Shown here in pieces: positions 23,823 through 31,090 of a stretch of 64,000 nucleotides of DNA. The stretch's first letter is position 1, and each line of letters begins with the position of its first letter. Source of the DNA: JAQBQH01 sp035607415 (GTDB lineage: Bacteria; Myxococcota_A; Polyangia; Palsa-1104); the NCBI GenBank assembly GCA_035607415.1, contig DATNAQ010000041.1:62001-126000 (forward strand), in the 5' to 3' direction. A program made the translations under genes and the position numbers. The notes beneath the pieces are model-generated. The model saw only the letters and a program-made list of their open reading frames with translations, had not been told where the DNA came from and made no database searches.

Positions 23823-26290
23823 TGAACGGACGCGTCCGCAGCGTCGGTGGGCACGAGCGCGTGGCGATCACGCGCTGGCAGGTGTGCTCGACGGCGCCGG
23901 GGGCGACGACGGAGGGCGCGCGCTGGATCGACGCGGCGGCGCCCGAGGGCGGCGGGCTGACGGCGGCGGCCGCGTTGCGCGCGGCGGGCGCGTGGTCGCT
24001 CGACGGGGCGGCGCGGCGGTTCGATGCCGAGGATTGGTGGTTCCGCGCGACGCTTCCGGATGTGGCGCGCGGCGACGGTGAAGAGCTGGCGCTGACGTTC
24101 GGCGGGATCGCGACGCTCGCCGACGTGTGGCTCGACGGGCAGCCGCTCTTCTCCAGCGACAACATGTTCGTGGGGCACGAGCGGGTGATCGAGCGCGGCG
24201 GCGGCGAGCTGCTCATCCGTTGCCGGGCGCTCGACGCGGCGCTCGGCGGCAAGCGGCCGCGGCCGCGCTGGCGCGCGCCGATGATCGAGAATCAGCAGCT
24301 GCGCTGGTTTCGTACGACGCTGCTGGGACGCACGCCGGGCTGGTCGCCGCCGGCGCAGGCGGTGGGGCCGTGGCGGCCGGTCGTGCTCGAGCGCCGGCGC
24401 GGTGTCGCCATCGATCACCTCGCGATGGGTGCGTTCGTCGTCGACAACGTCGGTCGCGTCCGCGTGGTCGCGCTGCCGCGCTCGCTCGGCGCGCCGGGCG
24501 ACAGTCGGCCGCAGGGCGTGCTCGTCGTCGGTGACGCCCGCGCGGAGCTGCGGACGCTAGAAGACGGACGCAGCCTCGTCGGCGATATCGAGCTGCCCGA
24601 TCCGCAGCGCTGGTGGCCGCATACGCACGGCGAGCCGGCGCTCTATCCGGCGCGTCTCGAAATCGGCGGGCAGGCCGTCGAGCTCGGCAACATCGGCTTT
24701 CGCACCGTCGAGCGCGTCGAGCCGTTCGAGCTGCGGTTCAACGGCGCGCCCGTGTTCTGTCGCGGCGCCTGCTGGACGCCGCTCGATCCGGTCACGCTCG
24801 ACGGCGATCCACGTCCTGCGCTGGCGCAGATGCGCGACGCCGGCATGAACATGGTGCGCGTCGGCGGCACGATGGTCTACGAGAACGACGCCTTCTACGA
24901 TGCGTGCGACGAGCTCGGGATTCTCGTGTGGCAGGACTTCATGTTCGCCAACATGGATTATCCGGAGGACGACGCCGCGTTCGCCGCCAGCGTCGACGCC
25001 GAGGGCAAGCAGCAGATGATGCGGCTGCAGGCGCGCCCGTCGCTGGCGGTGCTGTGCGGCAACTCCGAGGGCGAGCAGCAGGCGGCGATGTTCGGCGCCG
25101 GGCGCGAGCGCTGGAGCCCGCGGTTGTTTCACGAGACGCTCGCGTCGCTCGCCGGCACCAGCGGCGTCGATGTGCCCTACTGGCCGTCGAGCGCGCACGG
25201 CGGCGACTTCCCGCATCAGGGCAACGTGGGCACGACGTCGTATTACGGCGTGGGCGCGTACCTGCGGCCGCTGACCGATGCGCGGCGCGCGGAGGTGCGC
25301 TTCGCCTCCGAGTGTCTGGCGTTCGCGAATGTGCCCGAGCCGCGCGCGCTGCCGGGCGGCCCGTCGGTGCGCGTGCATCACGCGGCGTGGAAGGCGCGCA
25401 CGCCGCGCGATCTCGGCGCCGGCTGGGACTTCGACGACGTGCGCGACTTCTATCTCGGCGAGCTGTTCCGGGTGGAGCCGATGCAGCTGCGCTACGCGGA
25501 TCACGAGCGCTATCTCGCGCTCGGGCGCGTGGTGACCGGCGAGGTCATGGCGCAGACGTTCGGCGAGTGGCGCACCCGCCGCTCGACCTGCCGCGGCGGG
25601 CTCGTGTGGTTCCTGCGCGATCTGTGGCCGAGCGCCGGCTGGGGCGTGGTCGACGCCGCCGGGACGCCGAAGGCGGCGTGGTACTACCTCAAGCGCGCAC
25701 TTGCGCCGGTTGCGGCCCACATCAGCGACGAGGGCGGCAACGGCCTCGTGCTGCACGTGGCCAATGACCGCGGCGACGCGCTGACCGGCGAGCTCGAGCT
25801 CGCGCTCTACAACGCCGGCGAGGTGCAGGTGGCGACGGCGAAGCGCGCGATCACCGTCGAGCCGCGATCGGCGATCGAGCTGGGCGCGGCGTCGCTGTTC
25901 GACGGCTTCATGGACCTCGGCTACGCCTATCGCTTCGGGCCGCCGTCGCACGACCTGGTGGTCGCCACCGTGCGCGCGCCGTCGGGCGAGCGGCTGGCGC
26001 AGGCGTTCTCGTTTCCGCTCGGGCTGCCGAGCGCGCGCGAGCTCGACGTCGGGTTAACCGCGAGCGCGCAGCTCGACGGCGACGGCGCGATCGTCACGGT
26101 GCGCACGCGCCGCTTCGCACAGGCGATCGCCGTCGACGCCGACGGCTTCGTCGCCGACGACGCCTACTTCCACCTGCCGCCGGGCGGCGTGCACACCTTC
26201 CGGCTGCGCCGCATCGGCGGCACGGCGGCGCTGCGCGGCACGCTGCAGCCGCTCAATGCCGCCGCCACTACAAAAATCGTAGTGCCGTGA
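23822..26290 (+). CDS. Glycoside hydrolase family 2-like protein (beta-mannosidase type)
   Basis: 822-residue multi-domain protein without signal peptide. N-terminal jelly-roll (about 60-190; FGGIATLADVWLDG is the GH2 sugar-binding signature), immunoglobulin-like domain (about 195-300), then a TIM barrel beginning PFELRFNGAPVFCRGACWTP. Putative acid/base Glu416 is in LCGNSEGEQ (families usually have GNNE), and putative nucleophile Glu497 is in FASECLAF. Two C-terminal beta domains follow. Cytosolic location and placement after a carrier protein gene suggest it acts on an intracellular glycoside linked to the pathway; that is inference. The start codon is embedded in a perfect dyad. Its stop overlaps the hydrolase start (GTGA). 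Confidence 0.82.
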   Translation: MNGRVRSVGGHERVAITRWQVCSTAPGATTEGARWIDAAAPEGGGLTAAAALRAAGAWSLDGAARRFDAEDWWFRATLPDVARGDGEELALTFGGIATLADVWLDGQPLFSSDNMFVGHERVIERGGGELLIRCRALDAALGGKRPRPRWRAPMIENQQLRWFRTTLLGRTPGWSPPAQAVGPWRPVVLERRRGVAIDHLAMGAFVVDNVGRVRVVALPRSLGAPGDSRPQGVLVVGDARAELRTLEDGRSLVGDIELPDPQRWWPHTHGEPALYPARLEIGGQAVELGNIGFRTVERVEPFELRFNGAPVFCRGACWTPLDPVTLDGDPRPALAQMRDAGMNMVRVGGTMVYENDAFYDACDELGILVWQDFMFANMDYPEDDAAFAASVDAEGKQQMMRLQARPSLAVLCGNSEGEQQAAMFGAGRERWSPRLFHETLASLAGTSGVDVPYWPSSAHGGDFPHQGNVGTTSYYGVGAYLRPLTDARRAEVRFASECLAFANVPEPRALPGGPSVRVHHAAWKARTPRDLGAGWDFDDVRDFYLGELFRVEPMQLRYADHERYLALGRVVTGEVMAQTFGEWRTRRSTCRGGLVWFLRDLWPSAGWGVVDAAGTPKAAWYYLKRALAPVAAHISDEGGNGLVLHVANDRGDALTGELELALYNAGEVQVATAKRAITVEPRSAIELGAASLFDGFMDLGYAYRFGPPSHDLVVATVRAPSGERLAQAFSFPLGLPSARELDVGLTASAQLDGDGAIVTVRTRRFAQAIAVDADGFVADDAYFHLPPGGVHTFRLRRIGGTAALRGTLQPLNAAATTKIVVP

Positions 26291-26979
26291 GCCTGCGCGA
26301 GGAACGCATCGAGCTCGGCGGGCTGCCGGCGATCGCCGTCGGCGATCCCAACGCACGCGTGGTCATGGTGCTGTCGCACGGCTTCCAGATGGAGCCGGCC
26401 GATCTGTCGCCGTTCGCGCACTCCATCCGCGCGCCGGCGTGGTTCCTCTTTCCCGAGGCGCCCCAGCCCGCCGAGCCGCGCGGCCGCGCCTGGTGGTTCA
26501 TCGACGCCAAGCTGCGCGACGAGGCGCTTTTGCGGGGGCCGCGCGACTTCGCGATCCAGCATCCGCCCGATCTGCCGGCGGCGCGCGCCACGATGCTGGC
26601 GTTCCTCGAAGCGGCGAAGGAGCGCGCGGCCGGGCGCAAATTCGTCGTCGGTGGCTTCTCGCAGGGCGGCATGCTCACGTGCGACACGCTGTTGCGCTCG
26701 GGGCTCGGCGTCGACGCCATGGCGCTCCTGTCGGCGTCGCGCATCGCCTACGACGAGTGGGAGCCGCTCGTCGCCAGGCGGCCGTTCGCCGGGCGCCCGG
26801 TGCTCGTCAGCCACGGGCAGGCCGATCCCGACCTGGCCTTCGCGGCGGGCGAGGCGCTGCGCGACTGCATGGCCGCCGCCGGGGCCGAGGTGGCGTGGGT
26901 GCCGTTCGCCGAGGGGCACGAGATCCCGCTCGTCGTCTGGCGGAGGCTGCGCATGCTGCTGCTCGGCCTCGCCGCGTAG
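26287..26979 (+). CDS. Alpha/beta hydrolase (phospholipase/carboxylesterase family)
   Basis: 230-residue serine hydrolase of the carboxylesterase/YpfH type. Oxyanion region LSHGFQMEP (residues 29-37), nucleophile elbow GGFSQGG with Ser125, acid Asp180 in HGQADP, and His211 in AEGHEIPL complete the triad. No signal peptide. It overlaps the GH2 gene by four bases, so it is probably part of the same pathway, for instance releasing a thioester- or ester-bound product; this is inference. Generic esterase activity remains possible. Confidence 0.85.
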   Translation: MSLREERIELGGLPAIAVGDPNARVVMVLSHGFQMEPADLSPFAHSIRAPAWFLFPEAPQPAEPRGRAWWFIDAKLRDEALLRGPRDFAIQHPPDLPAARATMLAFLEAAKERAAGRKFVVGGFSQGGMLTCDTLLRSGLGVDAMALLSASRIAYDEWEPLVARRPFAGRPVLVSHGQADPDLAFAAGEALRDCMAAAGAEVAWVPFAEGHEIPLVVWRRLRMLLLGLAA

Positions 26980-26985
26980 GTTCCA

Positions 26986-26994
26986 TGCTATGAA
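26986..26994 (+). promoter_or_regulatory. Putative extended -10 box for the squalene/phytoene synthase gene
   Basis: tgcTATGAA, exactly 6 nt before the GTG at 27,001, the spacing expected when transcription begins at the start codon. Confidence 0.5.
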
Positions 26995-27000
26995 ACGCGC

Positions 27001-28056
27001 GTGATGTTTCGCGCCGTGCCCGACCGCTCGCTCGACGAGATCCTCTCGAAGGTGTCGCGGTCGTTCTATCTGAGCCTGGCGATCCTGCCGCGCGCGATGC
27101 GCACGCAGCTCTCGGCGGCGTACCTGGTCGCGCGCGCGGCCGACACCATCGCCGACACGCGCCTGGTGCAGGCGGAGCGGCGCATCGAGCTCCTCGACGG
27201 CATGCGCCAGGCGCTCGGCGATCCGACGCGCATCGCCGGCTACGTCAGCGACGTCGGGGCCAAGCTGCGCGCGCCCGACGCCGGCGCGCCGCACGACGAC
27301 AAGAGCGAGGCCGAGCGGGTCCTGCTCACGCGGCTCGGCGACTGCCTGGCGCGGCTCGTCGACTTCGAGCCGGCCGATCGCGATCGCGCGCGCAAGGTGC
27401 TGGGCACGCTCATCAGCGGCATGGAGCGCGATCTGGCGCGCTTCGCCGACGGCGAGAAGCTGGTGGCGCTGGAGACGCTCGCCGATCTCGACGAGTACAC
27501 GTACATGGCCGCCGGCTGCGTCGGCGAGTACTGGACGGTGATGACGGCGGCGCACGTGCCGACGGTGCGGCGGCTGGCGCGGCCCGACTTCGTGGCGCGC
27601 GGCGTGCGGCTCGGCAAGGCGCTGCAGCTGGTGAACGTCATTCGCGACGCGGCGCAGGATCTGGCGCAGGGCCGCTGCTACGTGCCGCGCGCGCTGCTGG
27701 CCGAGCATGGGCTGTCGCCGGAAGATCTGCGCGATCCGCGCGAGCGGCTGCGCGCGCGCCCGCTACTCGACGAGCTGCGCAAGATGGCGCTCGGGCACAT
27801 CGACGCGGCGTTCCCCTACGTGATGGCGATCCCGCGCTGGGAGCCGCGCCTGCGGCTGGCGGCGTTGTGGCCGCTGTGGATCGGGCTCGGTACGCTCGAG
27901 CAGCTGGCGGCGGCGGACGATCCGCTCGATCCGGCGCGGCCGGTCAAGGTCAGCCGCGGCGACGTCTATCGCATCCTGGCGGAGTCGTCGATGGCGATCG
28001 GCGTCGATCGCGCGATCGAACGGCTGCACGAGCGGCGGCGGCGGCGCGCGGAGTGA
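27001..28056 (+). CDS. Squalene/phytoene synthase family protein
   Basis: 351-residue head-to-head prenyl synthase fold. The first Asp-rich motif is YLVARAADTIADT (Asp48, Asp52). The second is NVIRDAAQD (Asn212, Asp216, Asp220), followed by the conserved GRCYVP. SFYLSLAILP at 21-30 is the family's N-terminal signature. Condenses two prenyl diphosphates to squalene (farnesyl) or phytoene (geranylgeranyl); the motifs do not settle which. No oxidoreductase or cyclase for carotenoids or hopanoids is adjacent, although an HpnN-like transporter is at 44,845. GTG start placed exactly 6 nt after an extended -10 box, so the mRNA is likely leaderless. GTG-ATG are adjacent; the second codon could also start. 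Confidence 0.88.
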   Translation: MMFRAVPDRSLDEILSKVSRSFYLSLAILPRAMRTQLSAAYLVARAADTIADTRLVQAERRIELLDGMRQALGDPTRIAGYVSDVGAKLRAPDAGAPHDDKSEAERVLLTRLGDCLARLVDFEPADRDRARKVLGTLISGMERDLARFADGEKLVALETLADLDEYTYMAAGCVGEYWTVMTAAHVPTVRRLARPDFVARGVRLGKALQLVNVIRDAAQDLAQGRCYVPRALLAEHGLSPEDLRDPRERLRARPLLDELRKMALGHIDAAFPYVMAIPRWEPRLRLAALWPLWIGLGTLEQLAAADDPLDPARPVKVSRGDVYRILAESSMAIGVDRAIERLHERRRRRAE

Positions 28057-28062
28057 TATCCT
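28054..28062 (+). promoter_or_regulatory. Putative extended -10 box for the gene at 28,069
   Basis: tgaTATCCT, exactly 6 nt before GTG 28,069 and overlapping the end of the preceding gene. Leaderless start predicted. Confidence 0.45.
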
Positions 28063-28068
28063 CGGGTC

Positions 28069-28602
28069 GTGGACCCGTACCGCGGTGAGCTGGTTCGCGA
28101 CGAGCCGCGCTCCCTCGTCGCCGAGTCGGAGCCGGCGCCGCGCGGCGTGCGTGTGTGGGCCTGGAGTGACGGCACGCTGCGCATGAGGCTACGCTCGCCG
28201 CAGCTCGGCTGGCGCACGACCCTGCTCGCCGGAGGCTTCGTAGCGATGCTCGGCGCGGTCGTCGCCATGCTCACCGGCGCGGGCGCGTTCGTCGTGCTCG
28301 GCCCCATCGGTGGCGGCTTGGCCGTGATCGCGACGGGCGGGTTGCGCAAAGACGTTCCGCTCGAGGGAGAGCGGCTCGAGCTCACGCCTGCCGCGATCTC
28401 GTGGTGGCGATCGAGCAGGAGCGACACGCGGGCGCTCGCCGATCTGAGCACCGTCGTCGTGACCGGCGTGGGCGCCGACGCGCGGCTCGACCTGCACTTC
28501 GGGCTCGAGCGGTTGCAGCTCGCCGACGGGCTCGGCTACGACGAGGCGACGCTGCGTTGGATCGCGCAACGCCTGCGGCGTGCGATCGAGGCGTCGCGGT
28601 GA
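28069..28602 (+). CDS. Membrane protein of unknown function
   Basis: 177-residue protein I cannot assign to a family. Residues 1-46 are charged and cytosolic. Two membrane segments (about 47-86, TTLLAGGFVAMLGAVVAMLT and GAFVVLGPIGGGLAVIATGG) form a hairpin, followed by a beta-rich tail (LELTPAAISWWRSS, DLSTVVVTGVGADARLDLHFG). This layout resembles small proteins with a PH-like C-terminal domain. Translationally coupled to the DMT transporter (GTGA overlap), so it may assist it. GTG start with tgaTATCCT exactly 6 nt upstream. Confidence 0.65.
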   Translation: MDPYRGELVRDEPRSLVAESEPAPRGVRVWAWSDGTLRMRLRSPQLGWRTTLLAGGFVAMLGAVVAMLTGAGAFVVLGPIGGGLAVIATGGLRKDVPLEGERLELTPAAISWWRSSRSDTRALADLSTVVVTGVGADARLDLHFGLERLQLADGLGYDEATLRWIAQRLRRAIEASR

Positions 28603-29636
28603 CGCGCGCCGCGCTGATGGCCCTGGCGGCGGCGGCGCTGTTCGGCGCCAGCGCGCCCGTCGCCAAGCGCCTGCTCGCCGAGGTGTCGCCGGCGCTGCTC
28701 GCGGCGCTGTTGTACGCCGGCGAAGGGCTGATGGCGCTCCCATTTGCCGCGCGCGCCTGGAAGCGGCGCGAGGCCCCGCTGCGCGCCGCGGATCTGCCGC
28801 TGCTCGCCGGCGTCGTCGCCTTCGGCGGGGTCGCGGCGCCGCTGCTCCTCCTCTTCGGGCTGCAGCGCACCTCGGCGACGGCCACGTCCCTTCTGCTCAA
28901 CCTCGAAGCGGTGTTCACCACCGCGATCGCCGTCGTCGTGTTTCGCGAGTGGATCGGCCGGCGTGGGCTCGGCGCGCTCGTCGTGGTGATCGCGGGCTGC
29001 GCGCTGTCGACGTGGGCGGCAGGCGGCGCGACGCGAACGTTGCTCGGCCCACTCGCCGTCGCGGCGGCGTGCCTGTTCTGGGCCATCGACAACAACCTCA
29101 CGCAGCGGCTGTCGCTCAAGGATCCGCTCGCCGTCGTGTGCGTGAAGGGCCTGGGCGCGTCGCCGATCGCATTTGCGATCGCGTATGCCACCCACGCGAC
29201 GTCGCCGTGGCCGCCGGCGCGCGCCATCCTCGGCGCGCTCGCGCTCGGCGCGGTGTCGTACGGCGTGAGCCTCTCTCTGTACGTGCGCGCGCTGCGGACG
29301 CTCGGCGCGGCGCGCACCGGCGTCCTCTTCGCGGCGGCGCCCTTCGTCGGCGCGGCGCTGGCGATCCCGATCGCGGGCGAGCCGGCTTCGTTGCGCGTGG
29401 CGGGCGCGGCGCTGCTCATCGCCGCCGGCGTGCTGCTGCTGCTGACGGAGAAGCACGGGCACCGGCACACGCACGAGACGCTCGATCACGAGCACCTGCA
29501 CGTGCACGACGAGCATCATCAGCATCCGCACCGCGGCGACGAAGGGCCGGAGCCGCACGCGCATCCGCATCATCACGAGCCGATCGAGCACGCGCATCCG
29601 CACGCCTCGGACGCGCACCACCGCCACAAACACTAG
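28599..29636 (+). CDS. DMT/EamA family transporter with a His-rich C-terminal tail
   Basis: 345-residue inner-membrane permease with ten hydrophobic helices in two EamA repeats (about 1-140 and 148-282); FGASAPVAKRLL and ALSTWAAGG mark the repeats. The last 62 residues are hydrophilic and contain 24 histidines in His-x-His, Asp-x-His and His-His patterns (for example HEHLHVHDEHHQHPH), which should bind divalent metals. EamA proteins export or import small metabolites; a His tail suggests metal sensing or metal cargo, which is inference. GTG start overlapping the upstream stop. Its stop lies in a CTAG palindrome shared with the convergent gene. Confidence 0.85.
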   Translation: MTRAALMALAAAALFGASAPVAKRLLAEVSPALLAALLYAGEGLMALPFAARAWKRREAPLRAADLPLLAGVVAFGGVAAPLLLLFGLQRTSATATSLLLNLEAVFTTAIAVVVFREWIGRRGLGALVVVIAGCALSTWAAGGATRTLLGPLAVAAACLFWAIDNNLTQRLSLKDPLAVVCVKGLGASPIAFAIAYATHATSPWPPARAILGALALGAVSYGVSLSLYVRALRTLGAARTGVLFAAAPFVGAALAIPIAGEPASLRVAGAALLIAAGVLLLLTEKHGHRHTHETLDHEHLHVHDEHHQHPHRGDEGPEPHAHPHHHEPIEHAHPHASDAHHRHKH

Positions 29637-29646
29637 ACCCGTCTAG
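29633..29646. repeat. CTAG-containing palindrome over two convergent stop codons
   Basis: ctagac-cc-gtctag: a 6-bp inverted repeat spanning both stop codons (TAG 29,634-29,636 on plus, TAG 29,643-29,645 on minus). CTAG is a rare tetranucleotide in most bacterial genomes. Compare the shared CTAG at 37,704 and 63,595. Confidence 0.6.
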
Positions 29647-31025
29647 TAGTCGTAGCCGACGGTGAAGATGCCGCCGAAGAACTGATCGATCGCGCGCGTG
29701 GCGCTGCGCGCCGTCGGCAGGTCGTGCGTGAAGCGCAGCCCGACGAGCTCCCAGAAGCCCGACGCGCCCACGCGCAGCCGCCGCCACACGCGCACGTCGA
29801 GGCCGGCGCGCAGCATCACGCCGTGCGTATGGGACGTTCCGTACTCGTCGACGTTCTCGGCGGGCCCCGCGTCGGGGAAGTATTCGTACGCGCCAGACAG
29901 CCACGGCATCAGCCGCTCGTGCCAGAAGACCGCGCGCAGCCCGAGGCCGAGCTGGCCGTAGACGTAGGCGACGTCGGGCGGGCCGGCGTCGACCTTCTTG
30001 CCCGTGGTCGGATCGGTCGCCTTGGCGATGGTGTACGAGTGATAGCCGGCGCCGCCGAGCACGGTGACCTCGAGGCGCGGGCGCCACTTCTTGACGATGA
30101 AGCGCCAGCGCGCGCCGCCTTCGACGCGCAGCTCGGCGGTCGCGTATTGGTTGGGCGTGCCCTCGAACTCGGTGGTCGGCCAGAACGGCTTGTCGACGGT
30201 GACGCCGGCGCCGAGCCCGGCGAAGATGCCGTGCACGAGCGCGTGCGACCAGGCGAACGGATAGGCCGTCACGTCGACGTGGACGCCGCCGCCGGTGCCG
30301 GGGTGATACGCCGGCGGCGCCGACGGGTGGAAGGCCAGGCGGCGGCTGTCGACGATGGCGCCGATCGACGCCTCGACGTAGGGGTACCAGCGCGGGCGCG
30401 GCACGTCGGGCAAACGGTGATGCACCGGCTTCGGCGCCACGATCGGGATCGGTGACGACGTCTCGAGCGGCGCGGGGATGCCGGCGCGCTCGGTGTCCTG
30501 CGCCTGCGGCGACGGCGGCGCCGGTGGCGGCGGCGCGTTCTCGTCGGGCGGCGGCGTCTCCGGTTGCGCCGTCTCCGTCGGGGCGGGACCGGATAGCGCG
30601 GTCGTCGCCAGCTCGTCGACCTGGCGCCCGAGCTCGGCGAGATCGGTGGGCGCGAGGTGGCGGCTCGACGGGATCGGCATCGTCACCTGGCCGATGCTCT
30701 TCTTGCTCGCGGCGTCGACGACGTCGATGCTGACGACGAGCCCGCTGCCGCGGCGCGCCACGCTGCCCGAGACGATCACGTAGGGCTGCGCCTTGGTCAG
30801 CTGCGTTGGTTTCATCAGCACTGCGCGCGTGCCGAGCGCGTGCAGGACCGCCGCTTGCGGCTCGTCGCCATGAAGGCCGGTGAACGGCATGACTGCGATC
30901 GGCGCCTCGGCGGCGGCCTCCTTGGCCGAAGGCTTCGCTGATTTTGCCGACGGTGGTGTCGGTGCGGCGGCGGCGATGCGGACAAGTCCCACACAGGCGA
31001 GGGCGACGAGGCCAAGGCGGCGCAC
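29643..31025 (-). CDS. Exported protein with N-terminal TolB/FlgO-like domain and C-terminal outer-membrane barrel
   Basis: 460-residue protein with a signal peptide ending near AAAAPTPP (about residue 21). Residues 40-150 (APIAVMPFTGLHGDEPQ, YVIVSGSVARRGSGLVVSIDVV) resemble the beta/alpha domain of TolB-N/FlgO-like proteins. A Pro/Glu-rich linker (about 150-220) follows. Residues 225-460 show alternating amphipathic strands with aromatic ends, closing in IFTVGYDY, as in outer-membrane beta-barrels. The start GTG 31,025 is chosen because the signal peptide begins there and a TATTGT box lies exactly 6 nt upstream; longer in-frame starts to 31,112 lack support. The N-domain could bind a periplasmic ligand. 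Function unknown. Confidence 0.7.
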   Translation of the reverse strand: MRRLGLVALACVGLVRIAAAAPTPPSAKSAKPSAKEAAAEAPIAVMPFTGLHGDEPQAAVLHALGTRAVLMKPTQLTKAQPYVIVSGSVARRGSGLVVSIDVVDAASKKSIGQVTMPIPSSRHLAPTDLAELGRQVDELATTALSGPAPTETAQPETPPPDENAPPPPAPPSPQAQDTERAGIPAPLETSSPIPIVAPKPVHHRLPDVPRPRWYPYVEASIGAIVDSRRLAFHPSAPPAYHPGTGGGVHVDVTAYPFAWSHALVHGIFAGLGAGVTVDKPFWPTTEFEGTPNQYATAELRVEGGARWRFIVKKWRPRLEVTVLGGAGYHSYTIAKATDPTTGKKVDAGPPDVAYVYGQLGLGLRAVFWHERLMPWLSGAYEYFPDAGPAENVDEYGTSHTHGVMLRAGLDVRVWRRLRVGASGFWELVGLRFTHDLPTARSATRAIDQFFGGIFTVGYDY

Positions 31026-31031
31026 CGCTCG

Positions 31032-31037
31032 ACAATA
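31032..31037 (-). promoter_or_regulatory. Putative -10 box for the barrel protein gene
   Basis: Minus-strand TATTGT, exactly 6 nt before GTG 31,025. Leaderless start predicted. Confidence 0.45.
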
Positions 31038-31090
31038 GCGTGTTCCCGTTCTTGACGGAAATAGGATCCGGTGTTCTGCTAAAAGAGCCG

